Of a DNA stretch of 64,000 nt, positions 1 to 11,200 are shown piece by piece. Under the pieces are notes generated by a model. It had not been told where the DNA came from. It worked only from the letters and a program-made list of their open reading frames with translations, and searched no databases. The stretch is from Apostichopus californicus (lineage: Eukaryota > Echinodermata > Holothuroidea > Aspidochirotida > Stichopodidae), in contig JAIPMN010000253.1 in assembly GCA_020650975.1 (NCBI GenBank), forward strand, positions 1-64,000, given 5' to 3'. Made by a program: the position numbers and the translations under genes. Every line of letters starts with the position of its first letter. The stretch's first letter is position 1.

Positions 1-430
1 ACCTCAAAAGGTTGTTAATATAATCCAGACAGTTATTTAGTAATATTTAACAATCCTCAAATGACTGTTAGAGATTTGGAGGTTTCAGAAGCTACGTCTA
101 GTAATTTTAGGTAGTTGTAATCCAGACTGAGCTATTACTACCACCCTAAAGGTAGTTAATATAATCCTGACAGATATTACTACCACTCCAAAAGGTCATT
201 AATATAATCCAGATTGAGATATTACTACCACCCCAATAGGTTGTTAATATAATCCTAACTGAGATATTACTGCCACCCTAAAGGTAGTGATAATCCAGAC
301 AGATATTACTACCACCTCAAAAGGTTGTTAATATAATCCAGACAGTTATTTAGTAATATTTAACAATCCTCAAATGACTGTTAGAGATTTGGAGGTTTCA
401 AAAGCTACATCTAGTAATTTTACAGGGATA
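1..430. repeat. ARB2A: Minisatellite with nested 110-bp duplication
   Basis: Units of about 45-55 bp built on GTTAATATAATCCAGAC and GATATTACTACCACC. In addition, 1-111 and 312-422 are near-identical copies of a longer segment (differences such as CAGAAGCTACG versus CAAAAGCTACA). It lies in an ARB2A intron upstream of the first visible exon and is cut by the window edge. Confidence 0.85.
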
Positions 431-536
431 AGCTGAAATGTTTGTGATAATCTGGTGACTTGTAACAGCATCAACATCCTGGAACTATAGATATTAAATG
501 TCTTTCATCTTGTTGTTTTCATCTTCCCAAATGCAG

Positions 537-3500
537 ATGGCCAACTGAGACACATAGAGACAGGGGAACCATTTGAGTTTGTTGCCCAAGAGAATGACCA
601 TAGTTACAACCAGCAGAGGTATGAGGCTCTAGGAGAAGTCATCACCGAACATGTCTATAATCTCTTAGAAACAGAAGCAGGACTCAAGAGAATACCAATT
701 CCTGTAAGTTGGTCTAAGGTCCTTTTCATGGTTTTCCCGTATTATTGTAAAAACATACAAGTACTGTAAATGAGCTAAAACCTGTAAATTTGATATCCAC
801 CCGGCGTGAACTGTAAGTAATAAGCCTTTTGGCTGCTCCCACATTAATATGTTGATGTTTAGTGTCGTAAAATAACTGCCAGGTCGATATCATTATTGTT
901 ATTAAAAAATATAAAGTTAACACTTAGCACTTTCAGAGATCACATCCAGATATAAATACCAGACAAAGTAATTAAGCTAAATCAATAGTCTTCACTTAAT
1001 TTCAAATTTTTGGATGAATCGGAGTAACTGCTGCAAACCCAATTTGGTTTTAACAATAGACCTTGTTCTACAATAGAACAAGGGAAGGTACATTTGCATA
1101 AAAATGTAAAAGAAATTCCTGAGATGAGAAATAACTGGCAAGTATAATGAACACAAACCTGGTCACCACATTACCTTCCCCCCCCCCCCACCACCCCCGC
1201 TCACCCTTCTCCCTACCAGGTTGCTGTTTCTTATTATAAAATGAATCTATTTGATAGTTAAAAGAGGGTTTGACACATAGCTAAACCATCTCAGATGTAT
1301 AGTAATGCTGATGTTGTACAATCTGTGCACAGAAAGGCTTGAGGCATGTGTACTGTATGATGTATAATATGCAGAGACATATATACTGAGAACATGTTGC
1401 ATTACAGTGCTGTGTGTTTACTCTGTATAGTATGATAGACAATGACTATAGCGTAGTATCATAGACTAGCTATTATGTAGTCTTTGCACCTACAATACAT
1501 ACAGTAGCAAACAGTCAGACACATTATGTTAGTTTTAGCACATACTGCTAATACATAGCAAGGAGTCAGTTGGCCATGTAAGTCTTCGCACCTACAATAC
1601 ATAGCAAACAGTCAAACACCTTATGTTAGGTTTAGCACCTACTGCTAATACATAGCAAGGAGTCAGCCACCCATGGTAGTCTTTGAACCTATAGTATTGC
1701 TAACACATAGCAAACAGTCAGTTGCCTTTGTTAGTCCTTTACAGGTTTGATATTGTTGCCCATAATAAATGCTGGCATTGGTTTCTGTAGCTGGGAATCA
1801 CATCAAGCATGAAGCAATGAGATTGCATACATTATGCATTGGTAGGATATTGAAAGACATAACTGGGATCTGTTAGACCTAAAGCTTGCAAGAAATATAA
1901 TCTAATGGATTTAGCTGATATAGCATCATCAGTTATTAAAAAGGCCTTCTCTTTGGTATAAAGTTTAATGAATTGATACAACTTACAAATTCAGTAGAAG
2001 CTTGGTTATATATGCTAGATTTGGAATGGCAGAATCTAGCAAGAAGGTATCTTGCTGTGTAAAATGATCAACGGAAGGAATATTAAAATATTACTATAAC
2101 CAGTAATGACATTCATTTGCTCTCATGACCATAAATGTTAAGATTTTTAAAGATTCCACTTGAACTGTGAATTGTTGTCTTGATAAAGAATGAAAAGTGA
2201 TAAATATTTCAAAATAGCAATTGTATGGTCCTTAAAGGGGTAAAAAGGGGCAAAATTCCATTATATGGAATATTGACATTTGTTTTGAAATGTCAAGCAA
2301 GCGAAAGTTGGTAAATTTCTCAACAAAGAGAATGAATCATTTATGAACAATGAGAGGTTGCAGAATGTGCTAATTAAACAAGAAAAGAAGCTTATTTTTT
2401 ATCTGTTTCTTTTCATGATCTAAGCAGCTAAATCATAATTTTGTATAAATTAAAACCTTTCGTTTCAGATTGATGCTGATGATACAGAAGCCAAGAGTTT
2501 TATCTTTGCTAGTAAAGAAGAATTCACTGAGACTGATAAAGTCTTGTTACTGATTCACGGTGATGGGGTAGTCCGAGCCGGTCAGTGGTCAAGGAGGCTG
2601 ATTGTTAATGACTGTCTGGACAGTGGAACTCAACTACCGTACATCAAAAGAGCTAAACAGGTAATATCAGAGGTTGCTGAGATTCTCTCATATGTCCATG
2701 ACTTTCATCCATGGTGTACATAAACCTCATCGTCAGAGTCTTTCTTGGGAAGGGCAGTGGAGGTAAGAGGGAGGGCAATGAAGGTTAGGGGCGAGGGCAG
2801 AGGAGGTGAGGGGGAGGGCAGTGGAGGTGAGGGGAGGGGAGGGCATTGGAGGTTAAGTGGTGGGCAATGGAGTTGTTATTACTGTGTCTTAATAATGAGC
2901 CTTTTAATAATGAGCCTCTTAATAATCAGCCACTTAATAATGAGAATCTCAATAATAAGCCTCGTAATGTTCAGCCTCTTAATAATGATCCTCACCATAA
3001 TGATCCTATTAATGATCAGCCTCTCAATAGTAAGCCTCTTAATAATCAGCCTCTCAATAATATGCCTCCTAATAATGATCCTCATAATAATGATCCTATT
3101 AATGATCAGCCTCTCAATAATGAGCCTCTTAATATCATTGTTTCCAACACTTTGCCAATAACATGTGTTGTCATTCTGTTCAGATGGGCTTTGAAGTAAT
3201 AGTGTTAAATTCAAATCTAAACAAAGCAGCCAGCCAGGATGGAAAAGATACATCAGTGCGAGTAAGTTTTTACTGCTTTCAGTGCGGGTTGAGTCAGATT
3301 TTTGCCATAAGTCTCAATTGAAAGTATGATTTGCCACACTGTAAACCATCTTTGACATGCATAAGACCATTAGACACCTTCATTTCCTGTCAAAATTGAA
3401 TTTAATGTTAATGAGAATTCTATAGTGAATATGTTGTATGGTCCCAGTATTTAAAGGAATCTGGATTTTATTTCCAAAATTGCCATTTTCATTTTCTATG

Positions 3501-6255
3501 ATCTTATGCAACAAACATCAGTGGTGTTTGTCATTTTACTGCAAGAATCTTCTTTCATGATTTTTTGTTTTGTTTGGAAAATGAACCCATTTTTGACATT
3601 TTGTTATCCCAACAAATATTCAACAGTATACATTAGTCACACAGTGTCATGTCTTCACTGAACTTTCTTTAATAATTGGACTCATTTACAAGAGGATGTG
3701 TAATTATGTACGCTAGTTAGTGTGCTACTCGTGGCTATACAAGTCTACAGCAGTAAGATTATTAAAACATAACCCACAGGCTAATATCTGTGCAAGAAAG
3801 AACTCATTTAGTCTTTCAAAGTTAAATGTTTTCACTGGGAGGTTTTTTGTTGTCATTAATAACAAAACAAGGAAACCAGTATTTGTCAAGTTTTGGCTTT
3901 GTTAAAGAATGCGATGTTTCTTCCTTTTAGGGTAGCAGTAATCCAAAGGCTCATGTGCTCTATGTCTGGGATCACTTCTTGGAGAACAGTCCGGTCAATA
4001 CAGTGGTCATAGTGGCGCATAGTTTTGGTGGCGTCAGCTCACTTAACCTGGTATGGTATCATCTTATTTCACATAATGCAACCTGCATACTCCATCAGTT
4101 TCTAAACAAGCCTCCTATGGTAACTTTGTTTGTAATGTAGGGGGACCACATTTGACTATTTAGGTTGGTTGATGGTTTACACTAGATTTGGCTATTTAGG
4201 TTGACAGTTGGCAATACATTTGGCTATTTAGGTTGATACTACCTTTGGCTATTAAGATTGACACTATACTTGGCTATTTAGGTTGACAGTTTGCAATACA
4301 TTTGGCTATTTAGGTTGACACTACATTGGTTATTTAGGTTGACTCTACATTTGGCTATTATGGTTGCTGGTTGACACTACATTTGGCTATTTAGGCTGAC
4401 AGTTGGCAATACATTTGGCTATTTAGGTTGACACTGCATTTGGCTGTTTAGGTTGACAGTTGGCAACATAGTTGGCTATTTAGGTTGACAGTTGACACTA
4501 CATTGGCTATTTAGGCTGACAGTTGGCAATACTTTTGGCAGTTGTCAACATTTGTTGGTACTGTAATTTACTATGAAAGGAATTTACAAAGCGTTACACT
4601 AAATTTGTAGGACGCAAAATATTTAAATATTATATGTTAAAATGTTATTTTGATAGTTTTGGAATTATCCAATTATGTGTTTGGGAATGTTTAAATGCCA
4701 CATGTATCAAAGTAAGTTAAGAATAAAAGCTTTGGCTTAGTGGCCTCTCTTCCTATTTTCACCACTTTGCCGAACTTGGAGTTGAATAATTATCACTTGT
4801 ATGGGATCATGTTATATTGTCCTCCCACCCCCTCCCAATTTTTATTTTATTTATTTATTTTTATTCTTAGGCAAAGAATAGGAGAGGTTTCTTCAGGAAG
4901 GTGTTGTTTTTGGCTCTGACAGACTCCGTACATTCAATGCTCTTTCACGATGCATCAAGAAATGTACAACGCTGGTACTCTGAGGTAATAACCATATCAA
5001 TGTTAAATGTATTATAGGAGAAACCTGGTTACGACCAGGTTTACGACTTGACCTAAGCCTCTCACTTGTCTATGTTGGTATATACGTCGAACACATTAAA
5101 CGATACACAAATATTATCTGCACTAACATCTACTAGCAAAAGTGGTATTCTATGGTGTTCCTTATCAATTATCAATGTCAGTATATATATTACATCCAGA
5201 AACTAGTACGGATACTTTCACAACTGATAGTGAATTGTTCAGGATAACTTTAAGAATTGATATTGGTTTCATACCGTTTGTGGAAACACATATAAGACTT
5301 GATTTCATTTGTGTGAGACTGTTTGCCAAGGTTTAACAGACGAAGTCTAATCCAATCTATTGTCACTATATTATGATTTTAATATTTTAAAATCTATTGT
5401 CTTCTAGAATGCTATTAATTGGGTTACCTCTGATGAACCATTGGATACATTGGTACAAAAATCCACTAAAGACTGTCTCAGGTTATCTGCAGGTGAGAAA
5501 TGATACAACTTTTTTTACATTTTTTTTTATTCTATAGGAAAACTTTTATGTTAATATGAAAATTGACCTACCTAGGTATGAAATAAAACAAGTCCTGGTT
5601 GTTCAAGCAATTGTTCCTAACTCACCTAGGCAAGTAAGCTGGCCAGTTATGTGTATATGCATCTGTGTGATTTCCTAGCTTGTAAACATGATATCTCAAA
5701 ATGGCTAATTTGACAGATGTCACAATGGACATACCTAGCTTTGCTGTGATCAGTACAAAGTTCCCATTATTGGGAGGAGGGGCCACTGGGGGGGGGGGGG
5801 TATCAAAGATCACATAAGGTCAGCAGATGACAAAATTTCATCATGTAAGCATATTGGAGGGACCATAACTTGCAAAAAGTTTACACATGTATTTTTTAGG
5901 TCATCTGGAAACCTGCTAAACACAGTATCTCAAGATGTTGAATGGTGACAGATGTCACATATGACATTTGTCTTCCAGGTAATGAGTTCACAGGGTTCTG
6001 AATTTGCATACAAATTGGGATGAAATTTTAAAATACCCAACTGTAAATGTATTAAAACTTGAATTTCAGTTGAGAATATATCTTTCAAAATATCAAACGC
6101 ATAAACTAAATTCCTTCTTTATCGGTCAATTTACAGGAACGAAAAAGCACGAAGAAACTTCTTGGAAGAGCATAGATTCAGTCTTTTCAAATCTGCGAGA
6201 GAGGTTGGTGAAGACTACCACAGAGGAAGCAACGTCTGATAAAGACGAACTCTAA
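537..6255 (+). CDS. ARB2A: ARB2A (FAM172A) Arb2-domain protein, 5'-partial, seven exons
   Basis: Visible coding exons are 537-703, 2469-2660, 3184-3261, 3931-4050, 4871-4984, 5408-5492 and 6137-6255. All are GT-AG bounded and join in one frame to about 290 residues ending at TAA 6253-6255. The human protein is about 416 residues, so the N-terminus lies left of the window. Recognised by blocks shared with human FAM172A: GQLRHIETGEPF, AKSFIF, LIHGDGVVRAGQW, DSGTQLPYIKRA, GFEVIVLN, YVWDHF, VAHSFGG, LALTDSVH, NWVTSDEPLDT and TSWKS. The fold is alpha/beta-hydrolase-like (Arb2 domain); the Ser in AHSFGG (fragment residue ~176, exon 3931-4050) sits at the nucleophile elbow. In vertebrates the protein is linked to Argonaute and cotranscriptional splicing control; yeast Arb2 acts in an Argonaute complex. 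Oddities: the charged linker before YVWDHF is far shorter than in human, and the C-terminus is KDEL. The family call is very secure. Confidence 0.95.
704..2468 (+). other. ARB2A: ARB2A intron with a ~100-bp tandem repeat
   Basis: Non-coding. Contains a poly(C) run near 1182 and, at about 1477-1735, two and a half copies of a unit of roughly 100 bp containing AATACATAGCAAACAGTCA and GCTAATACATAGCAAGGAG. Nothing else recognised. Confidence 0.7.
2745..3135. repeat. ARB2A: G-rich minisatellite followed by a 15-bp array
   Basis: 2745-2860 is a purine-rich, G-heavy minisatellite (GGGAGGGCAGTGGAGGTGA). 2885-3135 is a degenerate 15-bp array (CTCTTAATAATGAGC). Because the period is a multiple of three, several frames on both strands stay open for more than 100 codons (for example NNEPLNNQPLNN). 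It ends 48 bp before the exon at 3184-3261 and is intronic. Confidence 0.85.
4145..4545. repeat. ARB2A: Tandem repeat, TTGGCTATTTAGGTTGACA units
   Basis: Repeated TTTGGCTATTTAGGTTGACA with alternating AGTTGGCAATACA and ACTACA spacers, a composite higher-order array in the ARB2A intron between the exons at 3931-4050 and 4871-4984. Confidence 0.85.
5640..5970. repeat. ARB2A: Dispersed repeat (ATATCTCA family), copy 1
   Basis: Two related half-units (CTTGTAAACATGATATCTCA near 5678 and CTGCTAAACACAGTATCTCA near 5912), each followed by a GACAGATGTCACA block. A related sequence lies inverted at 57640-57860, so this is an interspersed family. Includes a poly(G) run near 5788. Confidence 0.55.
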
Positions 6256-6344
6256 ACTCCTCTGAAAGTTAAACTGGTAAACAAAACGAGGACAGATTGA
6301 CATTATCTTGAAAGCAGAGAGGAGAGTGGAGGGGATTAGGTGCT

Positions 6345-6377
6345 ATTAAAGAATGAAATCTCAAAAAAAAAAAAAAA
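6345..6377 (+). promoter_or_regulatory. ARB2A: Candidate ARB2A polyadenylation signal and A-run
   Basis: ATTAAA at 6345-6350 lies 90 nt after the ARB2A stop and is followed by a genomic run of about 15 A at 6363-6377. ATTAAA is the commonest variant poly(A) hexamer. The A-run could be the cleavage region or just a microsatellite, since an (AT)n stretch follows directly. No AATAAA is seen closer to the stop. Confidence 0.4.
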
Positions 6378-6379
6378 TC

Positions 6380-7650
6380 TATATATGTATATATATAGAT
6401 AAATTCTGGATTTTTGAAATTTGTGTATTACTACCTGTCTAAGTAAGAAATGAGCAGTACAATGCATTTGTTATTTTGTGTTTGTAGAAATTTATTCAGT
6501 CATATATTTACAAATTGTATCCATTTTTAAAACCTTAAAAAGATAACTAAGTTTGTGGTTCATGATACACACAGCACACTTAAGTCCCTAAGCACTGTTT
6601 GGAAGATTGTCATTTCAGCCAATGAGTTTATTATGCCACTTCCTTAAAATATCTTAAAAATATAAAATGTGTCTACAGAGAAATGTAGTAACATCCATTT
6701 GAAATTCACAATTTATAAGAGCATAGCACACACTGCAAAGAAAACAATGAAAATATTCCAGGTGATTAAATCTAACAGCATATTGGAATGCAATTATAAA
6801 ATAGCAACAACATCTTACACAAAGCACCATATCTCCATACAAAGTTATGATATTCAAAACCGGAATATTATGATATATATCATAATACACCATAATATGC
6901 AGTGTATCTTCAATGGTGTAAATGGGATATGTCAAAGTACAATGCTGCACAATTATATGATTGTATTTTATAAGATTGATATCAGCAGGAATTAAAATAA
7001 TGATATAAAAATATTATGAAATAATCTGGAATATTGATAGGATCCCTAGGCACATGATAGCAAGATTTAAAGTTACATACAGGTTAGATTAAACCTTGTC
7101 TTAATAAGTTATGCCTCGACCAATCATTCATACATGAGGGGGCTATAACAGAATAAATAAAGGACTGAATGCTCTGAATGAAGTGATTACTAATTGAATA
7201 CTAGGCTGAAGACATAATCTGCTTCAGTTAACTAAGCTATACAGTTCTTAATCACAGGTTTGTTACCCTGTATGGACTGTGGACGGTTACAAACAAACAT
7301 CAAGGTGATAATATCTGGAATGTTCTATTGTCACAGTTCATAATTTAATAATGCCTTAATAACAATAAAGAGAATGCATCAAATTGCTTAAGCTGTAAAA
7401 GGGTATAAAAAAACTTGTGGCACAAACCACATCAAGGTGATAACAACACTGGCATAATTTAATTTAAACAAAAATATATCTGCTTTGGTGGTCAATTTTA
7501 TCAAACGTCCAAAAGTACTTGAATGAGATCAACCTAACACACTTTCATAGATCTTATTTTCACCAAAGGAAAGTTAATCGATTAATCCATTACATCTTTG
7601 AATGTTCTTATGTGCAGAAATGATTTCATACTAATATTAATCACATGCAA
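6380..7650. other. Intergenic gap between convergent 3' ends
   Basis: AT-rich DNA between ARB2A and the coiled-coil gene. It starts with a short (AT)n stretch. The two opposed ORFs around 6654-6995 have biased AT-rich composition and no recognisable similarity. I see no gene here. Confidence 0.6.
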
Positions 7651-7676
7651 ATTCTATAATTTCAGAAATTTATGAT

Positions 7677-7682
7677 TTTATT
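7677..7682 (-). promoter_or_regulatory. Candidate poly(A) signal of the coiled-coil gene
   Basis: A canonical AATAAA on the minus strand (TTTATT on plus) about 92 nt after the stop codon. This gives a compact 3' UTR and leaves roughly 1.3 kb between the convergent 3' ends of this gene and ARB2A. Confidence 0.5.
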
Positions 7683-7773
7683 TGCATCATTTGGAATGAA
7701 ATTTTGTATTGTTATAGGGCTTTCATGGTATCATAAATTTACAAAAACTGTGGCAATATTTTGCTGGAATCCA

Positions 7774-8260
7774 TCATTTTTCTTCTCTTCTAGAGCTACC
7801 TAGGCTGGCAGACAGTGTAGAGGCTGGGGACTTGTCAAATTTCTTGCTAGAGGGCAGCACAAAGTGAGCTTGCTTCCTTGGGGTTGTCTTCTCACTCGAC
7901 TTGCTGTCAGATTCTGGTTTCAGGGAAGACTTCTTCAGATCTTTCATTGATTTCTGCTGTGACGAGGAAAGTCTCTGGATCCGAGCTTCGAGGTCATTCA
8001 AGGAAGTCCTTCGGCTCTCGTCGTAACCACTGACCGCCGGCATGTCCCGAGACTTACGTCTTTCATCAGAGTCTGAGACATTCGGTGAAAGTTTATTCGC
8101 CTTTGCTCCTGGCTTTGTGGACAGTCTCCGGAGTGCCTGGGCAAGCTGCTGTGGGTTGGCAGCCTTACCATCCTTGGGAGATTGTGATTCCTTTGGTGTA
8201 GGAGCTCCTGAACTCTGTCGGGATCCATCTTTTTCGCGAAGAGGAATTTTGGATTTGAGC
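7774..8260 (-). other. Last coding exon: Ser/Lys-rich non-coiled tail of the coiled-coil protein
   Basis: This 487-nt exon is the longest of the gene and encodes residues 1512-1673. It is rich in Ser, Lys, Pro and Asp (SKIPLREKDGSRQSSG, SPNVSDSDERRKSRD, KKSSLKPESDSKSSEKTTPR) and ends GSSRREEK before a TGA at 7776-7774. The composition predicts a disordered, phosphorylatable tail. A short stretch (TSLNDLEARIQRLSSSQQ) may form one more helix. The acceptor CTCTTTATAG abuts 8260, and a 29-bp tandem array begins only about 75 bp upstream in the intron. Confidence 0.85.
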
Positions 8261-11200
8261 CTATAAAGAGATAAAAATGGTTGGATTCTGATGGCACAGT
8301 AAACAAGTTATTTCATATGATGTTAATACTGATATGGTGCATAGATTATACTATTTCATGTACTTTTGCATAGGTTATAATATTTCATGTACTTTTGCAT
8401 AGATTATACTATTTCATGTACTTTTGCATAGGTTATAATATTTCATGCACTTTTGCATAGGTTATAATATTTCATATACTTTTGCATAGGTTATAATATT
8501 TCATATACTTTTGCATAGGTTACACTATTTCATATACTTTTGCATAGGTTATACTATTTCATATACTTTTGCATAGGTTATACTATTTCATGTACTTTTG
8601 CATAGGTTATACTATTTCATATACTTTTGCATAGGTTATACTATTTCATATACTTTTGCATAGATTATACTATTTCATATACTTTTGCATAGGTTCTACT
8701 ATTTCATGTACTTTTGCATAGGATATACCTTTTCATATACTTAACTTTTGATGGTGCATAGGTTAAAGTTATAAAACCTTACTAGCATGGTATATACAGA
8801 AACGTTCCCTACCAAAAGAGAGTTATAAACATTTATCACTATTTGACTAGACAGTGAAGAGGGGGAAAAAATGTTTTTGAAAAATGTTGCTGGTAATGAT
8901 GCTGGTTGTGTTTTTAACTTGTGTTCTTTGAAGTTGCATCAGATGAGTCATTAGCTGTTATTTCTTCATCTACACTTATAGAATGCTTACAGATGGTACC
9001 ATATTGTGAGTAATGGTTATAAAAACAAAGCAAAGAGGTTGCCAAGTGTACCAAGACGGTCAAAGAGCTGTTTCAAATGTGCAATTAAGTTGTTAAAAGT
9101 GCAAGTAAAATGAGTGCTTTATATAACTCTGGTTGGTGGCAGGTGTAGCCAGAAACCAACTATCATTCATTCATTCAAATGTTCTGTCATGAAACTAGTG
9201 TTTAGTGATTCTCTGTTATTGACCTTCTATTTGGAAATACCAGATGTTGTAAAGAGTCACTACATTTCTAAAGTAACTTGCCTCAAACAAGTTTGAATCT
9301 TTTCTCCATAGAGAAAATACAGTAACTCTAGTTGTTAAAGACTCATCTGAGTCAGTCTTGGTCTACTAAGTTGAGTCGAATAACTTATGACTCTACTCCA
9401 TCTTAAAGATGAAGTGACTCCTTTAAAACTCTTTGGTAATTAAGTACTGTCATACTAAAGGTTACAGCTCACATTTCCACATTAATTTGCATAAATTTTA
9501 AGGTGATTTAGATACTACACCATTCCATAACAATGTAGGTTATCAGTTTTGACTAGTCAAGTTAAATAATCCAGTAAATGCTGCAGTTGTATAATTGATA
9601 TTCTCCACTTTGTCGTTTAGATACAGTTAACACTCCTGTGACTTCACTATTTATTTTATATTTTTCATACAACCTTTCTCGGTGAGCTCATCTTAGTTTG
9701 ATCAAGTCCGAACTTAATTTGAGTCAAACTCAGTAGATTTAGTATACTGTAGGACAGACCCCAAAATTGTGCATGAACCCCATCTTCTGTAACAGACCCC
9801 CCCCCAGAAAAGGTTTTTCAAAGATGTCTGAAGAACCAATTTATCTTTACTTGTACTTTACTCACCAGTACTTTTAATCAGTAGTAAAACACTACATATT
9901 GCACAAATTTTGCCATTAACAGATATCACATGACTTTTGCAAATGGTGTCGAATAAAATGTCAAAAGGGTAAAAGTTTCTTTTGTTGTATGATGTTGCTT
10001 TTCTGGAGAAATCTGACATTCGAGTGAGCGATATTTAAAATCTTGTAAAACTGAGAATGTCCCCCCCCCCCAAGAAAAAACAAGAAAGATCATTGAGTCT
10101 TGTATGGAATAACCAGTCAGTGCAGTCACAATTCATTGCACCTCATCCCCACCCCAACCTCATCTCATCTCACCCCAACCTCACCCCACCCTCACCACCT
10201 TGCATAAATTAGAAGAATTTAGAGAAGCTCTTCTGCATTTATTAGTTAAATGGTTGTGACTATCCAAACCCTAAAATCATATAGTTCAGTAGGACTACTA
10301 CTTACACAGGAGTTGTTTTCTGTTCTTGTTTACCATCTTGCATATGAATATTCAGGAGGGATTCCAGTCTTTCGATCTCTCGAATCAGGTCTTCATTCTC
10401 TTCCTCCAAAGTCTCCTTCTGTTTGGTCATCTTTTCAGATTGACCTTTGGACTGTTCACATTGCTTGCATTTGGATTTGTCTGAGAATAAACCAGAAATC
10501 ATAATAAATAACATAATCCTTGCATAATGTAAGACATTAACCTTGAAGTTTGTAATGATGTACATGGGATGGAATTACCTAAATGGGTTGGAATTGCCTA
10601 CATGAGTTGGAATTGCCTACATGAGTTGGAAGTACCTACATGGGTTAGACCAGTAACTGGCATTGGTCAGTATATAGTACCTGCAGGTGTCATGGTCAGT
10701 AAGACCAACATGTGTCAGTATTATCTATTTGGGTCAGTATTACCATCATGGCTCGATATTACCAACAGCGGGCAGTATTACCAACACCGGTCACTACTAC
10801 CCAACACCAGTCACTATTACCAACACCGGTCAACATGACCAACACAGGTCAGTTTTACCAACACCGGTCACTATTACTAACACAGGTCAGTATTATCAAC
10901 TACAGATCATAACAATTTATCGTTGAGAAACTTAGCAGCCTTGCAAGCTCTTGCAGTGAGTTTTTGCCTCCAATTGAATGAACATACAGTTTGATAGTCT
11001 CTATGTAAGAACTAACTCCAATTGGAAGTGGTTCATGTTGAGTATATGTTTGGTTTCTACTCTAAGCTCTGTTACCTTCTCTCAGCTCCTCTAGCTCCTT
11101 CTGTAGTCCTTCGTTGTTCTGATCCAACTTTCTGTTTCGAGTCTGCAGGTTTGCGAGCTGCTTATTCAAACCTTGCATCTCCTCAATCTGACCTTTGACC

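Noticed and set aside
2846-3253. Long overlapping ORFs on both strands (NNEPLNNQP, LIIKRLII types).
   Set aside because: They are products of a degenerate 15-bp tandem repeat inside an ARB2A intron.
3720-3905. An extra ARB2A exon in the intron before 3931 that would supply the missing charged linker.
   Set aside because: The open stretch has no charged-linker composition and no matching acceptor and donor in phase.
6345-6377. Insertion of a processed pseudogene suggested by the A-run.
   Set aside because: No retrocopy precedes it; the upstream sequence is the ARB2A 3' UTR, and an AT microsatellite follows.
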